Positions 1 to 7,982 of a stretch of DNA of 15,034 nucleotides are shown here, one piece after another; within the stretch, counting starts at the first letter, position 1, and each line of letters opens with the position of its first letter. Origin of the DNA: Gammaproteobacteria bacterium UBA7376. GTDB taxonomy: Bacteria > Pseudomonadota > Gammaproteobacteria > Pseudomonadales > Azotimanducaceae. A program made the translations under genes and the position numbers. Under the pieces are notes generated by a model that saw nothing but the letters and a program-made list of their open reading frames with translations, searched no databases and was not told the DNA's origin. The stretch spans positions 1-15,034 of the forward strand of contig DKNY01000007.1 of the NCBI GenBank assembly GCA_002470275.1, written 5' to 3'.

Positions 1-1698
1 TTCATAAACAAACAGCTTCAGGTGGGTATCGAGGAAGGGGAGCATATTACCTTTTCCGTGGACTCGGTTGCCGCAAATCAAATTGGCGCCCATACCCTGA
101 TTGGTAACGGCGTAAACCCGGAGACAGCTGCTGCTGCTCCATCGGCGAATGGTGTGACTTCAGACGAAGATATCGAAATTTTTGGCTATTTGGGGACCAA
201 AATTATTGAATCCTCTAGCCAAGATACAGCTAAAGAGGTGGCCACAAAGGCCAACCTACTGACAGCTGAGACGGGTGTTAAAGCTTACGCAAAAACATAC
301 GCAGCACTATCATCGGGTGATCCCACTGCTCGGACGTACAATCTTAAGATTAACGGCTTTCAGACGGGCAACTTCATTATTTCCAGCACCGATGTGGGAG
401 ATGCTGTCGAGGCGATCAACCGAATTTCAGGTGCATCTGGTGTTACGGCTAAAGTCGATAATAACAAGGTTGTGCTATTCGATGCCGATGGTGACGACAT
501 TACCATTGAAAACACCAAGGTTGGCACCGAGTTTGTTGACTTAGTGGTCGAGAAGCTAGGTGAAGATGGTGCAGTGACCAACGTAATTGGCCAGCCTGTA
601 CGAATTGGCGAAGGCGCTACTGCCACTAATACGGAGGCAACATTCACTCAGACGCATGGCACTTTGGCTAACTATGCGAACGAGACCCATACACTGACTG
701 ACGGTACTACGACACTTTCTATTACTGTCGGCGCAAGCACGCCTACGACCGCAGACTTGGTATCAGCATTTCGCTCTGCCACGGGCTATGACACCTTTAA
801 ATTCGACGTGTCCGCCAACAGCACGACCGGTTTTACCTTTACGGCGAGAGAGCCGGGCGTTATTCAAACCGCCGAGCAGCCAGTGCTTACTGCAGCCTCT
901 GCTGTCACTGATGAAGGCGCGTTAACGGCCGGCACGGCTGGTGCAGCAGCAGATTCGACACGCATAACAGGCACCCTAAAGTTTGTCTCTTCACACTCTT
1001 TTTCGGTTGAACAGGCTGGCGCTACCAATGCTACGTTCACTCAAACACACGGGACATTATCAAACTATGCCAGCGCTACGCATACGCTAAGCGATGGTGT
1101 CACCACGCTAAGTATTACTCAGGGTGCGGGTACACCAACAACCGCAGAATTAGTAACGGCTTTTCAGGCCGCTTCTGGGTATTCGGATTTCAAGTATGAG
1201 ATTGCGGCAAACGGCTCAACCGGTTTTACCTTTACCGCCAAAGAGCCCGGCCCGATAAGAACAGCTGATCAACCGGTGCTGACTGCGGATGCGGCTGTAA
1301 ATGACGAAGGAACTCTAACGGTCGGCGTTGCAGGTGACTCACTTGGTTACTTTGTATCCGGCTCGCAAACCGCCTCTCTGGTCGATTTAACGCAAGTCAA
1401 GATCAGCACAGAGGCGGGTGCGAGCGACGCCATTTCTGTGGTCGATGCTGCTCTGGACAAGATTGCGCAAATGCGCGCCGATCTGGGTGCCATTGAAAAC
1501 CGAATGGATCATACGATTTCCAACCTCATGAACGTTGCAGAGAAGACAGCGGACTCTCGGTCACGTCTTGAGGATGCTGATTTCGCCCTAGAGTCGGCTC
1601 GATTAGCGAAAAACCAGGTGCTGCAGCAAGCGGGAACCTCAATGCTGGGCCAAGCAAACCAAATGACACAGCTGGTGTTGGACTTGTTGAGAGGCTAG
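1..1698 (+). CDS. flagellin, C-terminal part (5' end outside window)
   Basis: This is the filament subunit, exported by the flagellar type III system and polymerised outside the cell. The frame is open from base 1, so the GTG at 22 is internal and the N-terminal D0/D1 helices lie outside the window. Numbering from that GTG, the first residues continue a D1 strand (FINKQLQVGIEEGEHITFSV, beginning before the GTG). Residues 106-163 look like a flagellin IN motif (YNLKINGF ... DADGDDITIEN). Residues 208-307 and 339-437 are two copies of one module, and 460-558 are the conserved C-terminal D1/D0 region, containing ISVVDAALDKI, RLEDADFALESARL and QANQMTQLVLDLL. At 566 visible residues without its N-terminus it is already longer than the roughly 500-residue Salmonella flagellin. 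It sits 34 bp before flgC on the same strand. Family assignment is secure; the paralogue name (fliC/flaA) is not decidable. Confidence 0.93.
   Translation, partial: FINKQLQVGIEEGEHITFSVDSVAANQIGAHTLIGNGVNPETAAAAPSANGVTSDEDIEIFGYLGTKIIESSSQDTAKEVATKANLLTAETGVKAYAKTYAALSSGDPTARTYNLKINGFQTGNFIISSTDVGDAVEAINRISGASGVTAKVDNNKVVLFDADGDDITIENTKVGTEFVDLVVEKLGEDGAVTNVIGQPVRIGEGATATNTEATFTQTHGTLANYANETHTLTDGTTTLSITVGASTPTTADLVSAFRSATGYDTFKFDVSANSTTGFTFTAREPGVIQTAEQPVLTAASAVTDEGALTAGTAGAAADSTRITGTLKFVSSHSFSVEQAGATNATFTQTHGTLSNYASATHTLSDGVTTLSITQGAGTPTTAELVTAFQAASGYSDFKYEIAANGSTGFTFTAKEPGPIRTADQPVLTADAAVNDEGTLTVGVAGDSLGYFVSGSQTASLVDLTQVKISTEAGASDAISVVDAALDKIAQMRADLGAIENRMDHTISNLMNVAEKTADSRSRLEDADFALESARLAKNQVLQQAGTSMLGQANQMTQLVLDLLRG
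643..942 (+). repeat. flagellin variable-region module, copy A
   Basis: This protein-level repeat of about 100 residues runs from FTQTHGTL to about DEGALTAGTAG. Landmarks in order are TDG plus a T/L/S/I strand, a predicted helix around PTTADLVSAF, ATGY, AREPG and QPVLT. It matches copy B at about 72 of 102 aligned residues by eye, beginning two residues before the interval. Synonymous codons differ widely, so the duplication is not recent. It probably forms part of the solvent-exposed D2/D3 region of the filament subunit (inference). Confidence 0.85.
1036..1332 (+). repeat. flagellin variable-region module, copy B
   Basis: Second copy of the module in the same flagellin, starting 393 bp after copy A. 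It has the same landmarks: FTQTHGTL, SDG, PTTAELVTAF, ASGY, DF, AKEPG, QPVLT, NDEG. It is followed directly by the linker into the conserved C-terminal D1 helix. This copy shares more landmark residues (SDG, ASG, DF, AKEPG) with the first FlgL module than copy A does. Confidence 0.85.
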
Positions 1699-1732
1699 TC
1701 AAGCCTAAGTCTGAACCCAACGGAGTAACGAT

Positions 1733-2158
1733 ATGAGTATGGATCGAATTTTTGGAATTTCGGGTGGCGCCATGGACGCCCAGGTGGTTCGCATGAACCT
1801 CGCGGTTTCCAATATCGCGAACGCCGAGGTGTATAGCGACAGCTCGGAAAGTGCCTACAAAGCCAAGCGCCCTATCTTTGAAACAGTGTTGAGCGGCGAG
1901 GTGAATAAGCGTCGAGGAGAAGAAGTCGGGGGCGTACGCGTGACCCGAATCGTAGAGGACGACAGCACCCATCCCGCTACCTATGACCCAAACCATCCAA
2001 AAGCCAATGAAGAAGGCTATGTCTTTTCTTCCAACGTGAACGCGATGAATGAACTGGTTGAGATGACGGCTGCTGCGCGATCTTTCGAGAGCAACGTGGA
2101 AGCCATGAATACGGCCAAGCAGCTCATGATGCGTACCGTCGATCTTCTCAAGAAGTAG
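1733..2158 (+). CDS. flgC: flagellar proximal rod protein FlgC
   Basis: FlgC is a subunit of the proximal rod, the periplasmic drive shaft between the MS-ring and the distal rod. The protein has 141 residues, normal for FlgC. It opens with MDRIFGISGGAM, has the axial-protein signature SNIANA at residues 26-31, the FlgC-typical YDPNHPKANEEGYV at 84-97, and the C-terminal coiled segment NVNAMNELVEM ... FESNVEAMNTAKQLM. The start at 1733 is supported by GGAG at 1722-1725 with a 7-base spacer; an ATG two codons later is less well placed. flgB normally lies immediately upstream, but here the neighbour is a flagellin gene. flgD follows after 9 bp. Confidence 0.96.
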   Translation: MSMDRIFGISGGAMDAQVVRMNLAVSNIANAEVYSDSSESAYKAKRPIFETVLSGEVNKRRGEEVGGVRVTRIVEDDSTHPATYDPNHPKANEEGYVFSSNVNAMNELVEMTAAARSFESNVEAMNTAKQLMMRTVDLLKK

Positions 2159-2167
2159 GGGCAGACG

Positions 2168-2848
2168 ATGAATGAATTGACAATCCCAGGTATTCGGACG
2201 GCAGCGGATTTACGGGCCGAAGCGGCTGCGCCAGCCCCGGAATCCGACCTCGATCGCGATGCCTTCTTACGGCTGTTTACGACTCAGCTGCAAAATCAGA
2301 ATCCACTGGATCCGATGAAAAACGAAGCCTTCGTCGCCCAGCTCGCCCAGTTTTCGAGCCTAGAGGCCACGACGCGCATGTCGGATTCTCTAGAGCAGTT
2401 TGTGAGCGCACAGTCTGGCGAAAAGATCATGCGGGGCGCAAGCCTGATTGGAAAGCATGTTTATGCGGCTGGTGCTTTGGCGAATCAACCTGGCGGCAGC
2501 CCGGTCACCGCCTATCTTCAGCTCGATGACGTTGCTGACAACGTTCAGCTCAAGGTTGTGGATGCGGCCACGGGTCAAGTGGTTAACGCTATGGACCTGG
2601 GTCCTCAGGTGCCCGGAGAAGTTGGGTTTACCTGGAATGGCGGCAATTTCCAGGGCGAAGCAGCCCCAGCTGGAGACTATTTGTTCCAGGCTGAGGTCGT
2701 CAGTGGAGACAGCGTCAGATCAGTACCGGTGATGGCCCAGACTCGGGTGACCGGCGTCTCCTGGAGTGACCAGATGGGACAGGTGCTGGTCGAGATACAG
2801 GATGGCCAAACCCTGGCCCTATCCGAAGTCACAAGAATTTCTGAATAA
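2168..2848 (+). CDS. flgD: flagellar hook cap / hook assembly scaffold FlgD
   Basis: FlgD sits at the tip of the growing hook, guides FlgE polymerisation, and is later displaced by FlgK. The protein has 226 residues, usual for the family. The conserved N-terminal block is at residues 33-66 (FLRLFTTQLQNQNPLDPM, then FVAQLAQFSSLE). The C-terminal half is a beta-rich tudor/Ig-like region containing GEVGFTWNGGNFQGEAAPAGDY, as seen in other FlgD proteins. The flgC stop is followed closely by GGGGC and then this ATG, so the two are probably translated from one message. flgE begins 22 bp downstream, which fits the partner relationship. Confidence 0.95.
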   Translation: MNELTIPGIRTAADLRAEAAAPAPESDLDRDAFLRLFTTQLQNQNPLDPMKNEAFVAQLAQFSSLEATTRMSDSLEQFVSAQSGEKIMRGASLIGKHVYAAGALANQPGGSPVTAYLQLDDVADNVQLKVVDAATGQVVNAMDLGPQVPGEVGFTWNGGNFQGEAAPAGDYLFQAEVVSGDSVRSVPVMAQTRVTGVSWSDQMGQVLVEIQDGQTLALSEVTRISE

Positions 2849-2870
2849 GTACAAGATTGGAGCATAGTTA

Positions 2871-5663
2871 ATGTCCTTCTACACCTCACTAACCGGCCTA
2901 AAGGCAGCAACCACAGAACTGGCCTTAACCAGTAACAATATTGCTAACGTGGGTACCAGTGGATTTAAAAAGTCCCGTGCCTCCTTCGGTGACATCTTCG
3001 CCACATCACCATTACAGAAGTCGACGTCTGTTGTTGGACAGGGCGTATCTCTTAAAGAGGTGCGTCAGGAGTTCAGCCAGGGAAACGTGGAATTCTCATC
3101 CAACACGCTTGACCTGGCGATTTCCGGTGAGGGCTTTTTTCCTCTGAAATCAGCTGACGGACTGACGGACATTTTTACTCGTAACGGTAGTTTCGTGCTG
3201 AATGAGCAGTTCAACGTTGTGAACTCATCCGGCCAGGCGCTTCTCGCCGCGGCGGTTGACTCCTCCGGTAAGGCGGACCTTGAAAAGTTGAGCAGACTGG
3301 CAATCCCGGTATCCACAAGTGGCCAGGCGCTGGAAACCTCTCAGATTGAATTGGCGCTAAACCTGCCCTCAGATGCCGAGGTCATCACGGCACCCTTTAA
3401 CCGCAACAATCCCGACACCTATAACAAGTCGACGGCCCTAAGCGTTTATGACGCGGGGGGTAACTCGTATCTAGCAACGATCTATTACGTTAAGACCGCG
3501 AACGCGACTGCAAACTCGCCTTCTAACAAGTACCAAACCTACGTATTTGTAGGAGACGATCAGGTTAACCCGGCGCTACAGCAGGTGACTGACGACAACT
3601 TAGAAGAGGTTTATGTCAACAAATACGGCGTTTTGAAGCCTTTTTCAGAGGTGGAAGACCTGCTGGTTAACCGGAAAACTCAGAAGTTCGCCCTGGATGA
3701 CCTGACCGACGTCAGAACCTCTGTTCCGGCTACCGTGGTTGGTTCAAAGCTGCCCAATGATCTCACAGCTGACCAGGGCTTCAATTTTTCAACCTCGGCC
3801 TATACCGCCGCAGACTTGCGGAACTTTATGACGGTGGATATCGACGATTCCGGGAACTCGGTCACCGTCGACCTCTCCAGTTTCAAATCAGAAAATAGAA
3901 ACATCACCGGCGTTGAGCTGGCTCAATTCATCCAGAATCAGCTGAACGTCAAGTTTGGTGATGATCGGTATTTCGATCTAACCACCACGAGTAGTCAAAC
4001 GTTTACGGTTAACTATGCTGACACTTCTGGCACCACGACGGTTGATGTCGACCTCGGCACAACGTTCAACACGGAGCAGTTGCAGAGAACGGCCACTGTA
4101 GACGCGGTTGTTGAGGATATTCAAAGCCAGATCGACGCGACGCTGACGAATGGTGAAGTGACGGTCTCCTACGACTTTGCGTCGAGAACGTTTAGGTTTA
4201 TGCCTTCATCGAGTTCAGACACGGTCTCCTTGAGTTCGGCCTCAACCAATAACTTATTCAAAACGACGCCTACCCCATCCGCCGTGGACTCCGACGGGCT
4301 CTACGGTGAGACCATCACGCCAAATGGCGAACTCATCAGAGCGGCGAGTGAGCAGCGTTTTGGCATGGGCGTATCCTATGACGGTGCGCAACAGACCTTC
4401 TCTTTCTCTTCTGGCACCACGGGAGACACCTCGCAAATAGCGTTGAATTTTTCTGTGCCGGAGTATGATACGACCTCGGGTGATCAACTTCTCGATAACG
4501 ACGGGAATTTAACCGGTACGCTTACGGCCCAGGTTGATTTCGCTACCTTTATGGGATTTGAAGTCACCGGCACGACAGACTCCCAGTATTCGGAACTGCC
4601 TTCTGACGAGGCGATCCGTGGCGTGGTGTCTCTTCCTGCGATCACTCGCGGCTCGTCCATCGCGGTGAACGTCAACAACAACTTCTCAGTCGACGCTTCG
4701 AACAATACCTTCGTGGTATCCGTCAACGATGTGAAGGGTACGCTGGTGCTGCCAACCAGTTCAGGCTACACCCTGGACAGTTTCATTATTGAATTGGAAA
4801 AGGGCATCAATCAGTTGGCCTCTGACTCGGGTAGCACAGTGTCCGGGGTAACGGTGGAGTATGACCCCGACTCCAATGGACTGGTTTTTACAACCGGAAC
4901 CACTGGCACCGACTCGTTCATTAAAGTATCCGGCAGCGCCACATGGGGCATGGCGAATATTGAGTCTGGTCGTGGCACAACAACGACCTGGATCAAACCC
5001 CGCCAGTCCGCGGATATCGTTAATAACGTTGCGGTAAATAAGTATATCGACGAGTTTGGTAATGAAACGGCCAGCGCGGACGGGTTCAGCACCCTGCCAG
5101 AATGGTCGCCCATCTTCCTCGATAAGGGCGAGTTGACCTTCGATACATCGGGCAACCTGGTATCACCCACCGGCGGTGCCCAGCTAGACACCGTGTTCTT
5201 GGCAGGTGGTCGTGGTGCTTTGAACCTCAACATCGACTACACGGGTACGACCCAGTTCTCCCAGGCTTTCGCCGTTAAGTCCCAGTCTCAAGATGGTTCA
5301 CCAGAGGGTGACCTGGTTGGTGTGGATATTGGAGACGACGGTCTGGTTGTCGCGAGTTATTCAAACGGCTCCCAGGAATCTTTAGGCAAGATTGTACTGG
5401 TCACCTTCCCCAGTAATGAGGGTCTGCGTCAGAACGGGGACAGTTCGTACCTGTCTTCGGCCAAGTCTGGTGCCGCTACCTTCGGTGAGGCAGGAACAGC
5501 AGGATTCGGAACCATTCGAGCAGGTGCTCGGGAACGGTCCAACGTGGATCTAACCACTGAGCTGGTGGGACTGATCACCGCCCAACGAAACTTCCAGGCG
5601 AACGCAAAGGCCATCGAAACATCGTCGGCCCTGACCTCCGCCATCATTAACATTCGGTCGTAG
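2871..5663 (+). CDS. flgE: flagellar hook protein FlgE, very long form
   Basis: FlgE is the subunit of the hook, the universal joint between rod and filament. The N-terminus is canonical: MSFYTSLTGLKAA, then SNNIANVGTSGFKKSRASF at 21-39 and NTLDLAISGEGFF at 78-90. The C-terminus is also canonical: NVDLTTELVGLITAQRNFQANAKAI at 891-915, then the terminal helix. The total is 930 residues against about 400 in Salmonella, so roughly 500 extra residues lie in the exposed middle. That middle contains several strand-helix-strand units, around residues 319-372, 377-455 and 595-688, plus a partial one around 496-527 (GVSYDGAQQTFSFSSGTTGD). There is no frameshift. The start has GGAG at about 2860, 9 bases upstream. 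flgF follows 10 bp after the stop. Confidence 0.95.
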   Translation: MSFYTSLTGLKAATTELALTSNNIANVGTSGFKKSRASFGDIFATSPLQKSTSVVGQGVSLKEVRQEFSQGNVEFSSNTLDLAISGEGFFPLKSADGLTDIFTRNGSFVLNEQFNVVNSSGQALLAAAVDSSGKADLEKLSRLAIPVSTSGQALETSQIELALNLPSDAEVITAPFNRNNPDTYNKSTALSVYDAGGNSYLATIYYVKTANATANSPSNKYQTYVFVGDDQVNPALQQVTDDNLEEVYVNKYGVLKPFSEVEDLLVNRKTQKFALDDLTDVRTSVPATVVGSKLPNDLTADQGFNFSTSAYTAADLRNFMTVDIDDSGNSVTVDLSSFKSENRNITGVELAQFIQNQLNVKFGDDRYFDLTTTSSQTFTVNYADTSGTTTVDVDLGTTFNTEQLQRTATVDAVVEDIQSQIDATLTNGEVTVSYDFASRTFRFMPSSSSDTVSLSSASTNNLFKTTPTPSAVDSDGLYGETITPNGELIRAASEQRFGMGVSYDGAQQTFSFSSGTTGDTSQIALNFSVPEYDTTSGDQLLDNDGNLTGTLTAQVDFATFMGFEVTGTTDSQYSELPSDEAIRGVVSLPAITRGSSIAVNVNNNFSVDASNNTFVVSVNDVKGTLVLPTSSGYTLDSFIIELEKGINQLASDSGSTVSGVTVEYDPDSNGLVFTTGTTGTDSFIKVSGSATWGMANIESGRGTTTTWIKPRQSADIVNNVAVNKYIDEFGNETASADGFSTLPEWSPIFLDKGELTFDTSGNLVSPTGGAQLDTVFLAGGRGALNLNIDYTGTTQFSQAFAVKSQSQDGSPEGDLVGVDIGDDGLVVASYSNGSQESLGKIVLVTFPSNEGLRQNGDSSYLSSAKSGAATFGEAGTAGFGTIRAGARERSNVDLTTELVGLITAQRNFQANAKAIETSSALTSAIINIRS

Positions 5664-5673
5664 GTCATAAACG

Positions 5674-6432
5674 ATGGATAAGGGCATTTATACAGCGGTG
5701 GCCTCGATTAACTCCCAGCGCATGCAGGAACACAATGCCGTGCATGAGCTGGCCAATGTCTCCACCGCAGGGTTTAAGAAAGCCTACCAAATGGCTCTAC
5801 AGACCTATCGAGTTGACGGCGACGGATTTAAAACTCGCTACCTGGCCGGTAATACCGAAAGCGGTGTTGTGGATCTTACGCCCGGCAGCCGAATCGCGAC
5901 CGGGGTTGCAACGGACATATACCTCAACGACGGCACGGTTCTGGGTGTTCAGAATAATGAGGGTGTCCCCGTTTTCACCAGACGGGGCGACATCCGGGTT
6001 AATCAGGGCGGTGAACTTGCCCTGGTTTCCGGACAGCTCGTTCTCGATAACGGAGGCGCGCCCATCGTGCCGCCCGCAGACCAGCTACTGAGCATTTCTG
6101 ATGAGGGCGTTGTGTATGCATCGGACCCCACCCAGGAGGCAGCAGAACCCCAAGAGGTGGCACGCCTAATGCTTCGTGATGCCAGCAATGTGGAGCTCGA
6201 GAAAATGCAGGACGGTTTTTTCAAAGTTCGCGGGCAGCCTGCGGGTGACTTCGAGGGTGGAGGTGAACCGGTCTCCGTATCGAGCGGACAGCTTGAAGCC
6301 AGTGCCGCCAAGGCCATGGACATCATGGTGGGTATGATCAACGGCGTTCGCTCCTTCGAGATGAAGATGAAGCTGGTGAAAGAGCTGGGTGACTTAGGAG
6401 ATACCAACAATACGCTGATGCGGCTTGTTTAG
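5674..6432 (+). CDS. flgF: flagellar proximal rod protein FlgF
   Basis: FlgF is a rod subunit between FlgC and FlgG. The protein has 252 residues, normal length, and its position between flgE and flgG is the conserved one. It opens with MDKGIYTAVASINSQRM, and residues 24-34 (HELANVSTAGF) correspond to the axial-protein signature usually read as SNNLANVNTxGF. The C-terminal segment from residue 204 (SGQLEASAAKAMDIMVGMI ... SFEMKMKLVKEL) corresponds to the conserved rod/hook C-terminal helix. The family signatures are eroded: the N-N pair is H-E, and the usual SNVNxVEEM is SAAKAMDIM. Context and the partial motifs together make the assignment firm. The ATG at 5674 follows the flgE stop by 10 bp. 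Confidence 0.92.
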   Translation: MDKGIYTAVASINSQRMQEHNAVHELANVSTAGFKKAYQMALQTYRVDGDGFKTRYLAGNTESGVVDLTPGSRIATGVATDIYLNDGTVLGVQNNEGVPVFTRRGDIRVNQGGELALVSGQLVLDNGGAPIVPPADQLLSISDEGVVYASDPTQEAAEPQEVARLMLRDASNVELEKMQDGFFKVRGQPAGDFEGGGEPVSVSSGQLEASAAKAMDIMVGMINGVRSFEMKMKLVKELGDLGDTNNTLMRLV

Positions 6433-6488
6433 GCTCTTCGATTAAGAATTTAAACGGCCGTCATGGGCCAAGCGACTAGGAAAAGAAT

Positions 6489-7274
6489 ATGGATGCTTCG
6501 CTTTGGGTTGCTAAAACAGGATTGAATGCCCAGCAGACGCGCATGAGCGTGATCTCTAACAACTTGGCTAATGTGAATACGGTCGGCTTTAAAAGAGACC
6601 GGGCCGTTTTCGAGGACCTGTTGTATCAAAACATCCGTCAGGCCGGCGGTCAGACCGGAGCAGACACCAACGCGCCTATCGGCTTTATGCTCGGCACCGG
6701 AACGCGCATTGTTGCGACGGAAAAAATGCAGGGCCAGGGCAACATGATTGCGACGGAAAATGCTCTGGATTTAGCCATCGAGGGCCCCGGTCTTTTTCAG
6801 ATTCTTCAGCCTGACGGCACCTTGGCTTATACCAGGGACGGGAGTTTCAAGCTTTCCCAGAACGGTGAACTGGTCAATTCCGCTGGGTATCTGCTGCAGC
6901 CTCAGCTGGCTATTCCCCAGGAGGCGGCAAGCATCACGGTGGGCGGTGATGGAACGGTCAGTGTTGAGCTCGCCAATGGCGGCGGTAATCAGCAGCTGGG
7001 CCAGGTTCAGATTGCGCGGTTTGTTAACGCATCTGGCCTAGAGTCTCTGGGACAGAATTTGTTCCGTGAAACCCAGGCCAGTGGGCCACCCATTGTTCTT
7101 GTACCCGGTGAGCAGGGTGCTGGCGAGATTGCCCAAGGCATGCTCGAAGCCTCTAACGTCAACGTCGTAGAAGAGCTGGTAAACATGATTGAGACCCAGC
7201 GTGCCTATGAGGTGAACTCCAAGGCGATCTCCGCAGTGGACTCCATGCTCCGCTTCCTTAACAACAATCTCTAG
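6489..7274 (+). CDS. flgG: flagellar distal rod protein FlgG
   Basis: FlgG is the distal rod subunit spanning the periplasm through the P- and L-rings. The protein has 261 residues, essentially the same as Salmonella FlgG. It shows MDASLWVAKTGLNAQQ, SNNLANVNTVGFKRDRAVFEDL at 23-44, the FlgG-specific MLGTGTRIV and EKMQGQGNMIATENALDLAIEG at about 67-99, and DGTLAYTRDGSF at 109-120. The C-terminal helix contains ASNVNVVEELVNMIETQRAYE. The start has AGGAAAAG just upstream at about 6478-6485. The 56-bp gap after flgF is the largest spacing between flgC and flgL; I see no convincing promoter or terminator in it. Confidence 0.97.
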   Translation: MDASLWVAKTGLNAQQTRMSVISNNLANVNTVGFKRDRAVFEDLLYQNIRQAGGQTGADTNAPIGFMLGTGTRIVATEKMQGQGNMIATENALDLAIEGPGLFQILQPDGTLAYTRDGSFKLSQNGELVNSAGYLLQPQLAIPQEAASITVGGDGTVSVELANGGGNQQLGQVQIARFVNASGLESLGQNLFRETQASGPPIVLVPGEQGAGEIAQGMLEASNVNVVEELVNMIETQRAYEVNSKAISAVDSMLRFLNNNL

Positions 7275-7277
7275 GGG
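7273..7277 (+). promoter_or_regulatory. ribosome binding site deciding the flgH start
   Basis: AGGGG begins inside the flgG stop codon. It is directly adjacent to the ATG at 7278 but six bases from the ATG at 7284, which favours the second ATG as the flgH start. Confidence 0.55.
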
Positions 7278-7283
7278 ATGGTC

Positions 7284-7982
7284 ATGATTAGCGTACGTTT
7301 ATTACCTACGATAGTGCTGACGGTGGTCGTCCTATGCTCGGGTTGTGCGGCCTCGTCGTCACGGCCCCTGATTGCGGATGCGGCCTTTGCGCCAGTTACT
7401 CCGGTTCAGCCGCCAACCCTAACCCAGGTTACGGGTTCGATTTTTAACGACAACCAATCTAGTGCCGGCTTCGGCTTTAAGAAGCGCTACCAGGTTGGCG
7501 ACATCATCACCGTAGTGATTACTGAGGCCACCCAGGCTCAGCGTCAGTCCGGCGTAGAGACCACAAGGGAAGGCAGCAACAATCCGCTGTTCCAGATACA
7601 AAAAGCGTTCACGCTGGATTCAAACAACATCCGGCAAGCGCTTAAGGCGACGCCCTTCGATGACCTAACCATTGAGTCTAAGGGCGAAGGCACCGCCAAT
7701 CAGGCTGCCTCGCTAAACGGAGCGGTTGCCGCTTCTGTGATCCAGGTTCTGCCGAATGATGCACTGCTGGTTCAGGGCCAAAAGCGCATCACGCTCAGTG
7801 AAGGCAGTGAGGTCATTCAAATTCTCGGGGTAGTGTCCACCGGTGATATTCAGCCCGATAACACGGTGCTGTCTTCAAGGCTGGCCAATGCCCAAATTTC
7901 TTACCAAGGCTCTGGCAACCTGGCTTCTGCCGCTCAGATTCCCTGGGGGACAGACATCCTTCATAAAATTTGGCCCTTCTAA
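7284..7982 (+). CDS. flgH: flagellar L-ring lipoprotein FlgH
   Basis: FlgH forms the outer-membrane bushing around the rod. From the ATG at 7284 the product has 232 residues, usual for the family. A hydrophobic signal segment ends in LCSGC, with the last Cys the probable lipidated residue. Downstream family motifs are GSIF, YQVGDIITVVITE, GEGTANQAASLNG, VLPNDALLVQGQKRITLSEGSE and NTVLSSRLANAQISYQGSG. An ATG two codons earlier (7278) abuts AGGGG (7273-7277) with no spacer, whereas 7284 has a 6-base spacer, so I prefer 7284. The lipobox has Cys rather than the usual aliphatic residue at -3. The stop overlaps the flgI start by one base. Confidence 0.95.
   Translation: MISVRLLPTIVLTVVVLCSGCAASSSRPLIADAAFAPVTPVQPPTLTQVTGSIFNDNQSSAGFGFKKRYQVGDIITVVITEATQAQRQSGVETTREGSNNPLFQIQKAFTLDSNNIRQALKATPFDDLTIESKGEGTANQAASLNGAVAASVIQVLPNDALLVQGQKRITLSEGSEVIQILGVVSTGDIQPDNTVLSSRLANAQISYQGSGNLASAAQIPWGTDILHKIWPF

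Noticed and set aside
657..672. TGGCAC resembling the -24 element of a sigma-54 promoter
   Set aside because: After the required five bases the -12 element should read TTGCA but reads CTAAC. It is also inside a repeated coding module.
643..1332. Recent tandem duplication or assembly collapse in the flagellin repeat
   Set aside because: The two copies are only about 70% identical in protein and differ at many synonymous sites, so they are distinct old copies, not a duplicated read segment.
1526..1996. 156-codon open frame on the - strand
   Set aside because: It overlaps the flagellin C-terminus and the flgC start, both strongly conserved on the + strand; it has no recognisable motif and no ribosome site. 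It is an antisense shadow.
4811..5233. 140-codon open frame on the - strand inside flgE
   Set aside because: It lies wholly within the intact flgE frame and its translation shows no domain features.
6433..6488. Internal promoter in the flgF-flgG gap
   Set aside because: There is a short palindrome (ACGGCCGT) and an AT-rich patch, but no match to sigma-28 or sigma-54 elements and no credible -35/-10 pair.
7970..7981. TTG start extending flgI by four codons
   Set aside because: The ATG at 7982 overlaps the flgH stop and gives a compact signal peptide; the TTG has no ribosome site and adds residues before the charged n-region.
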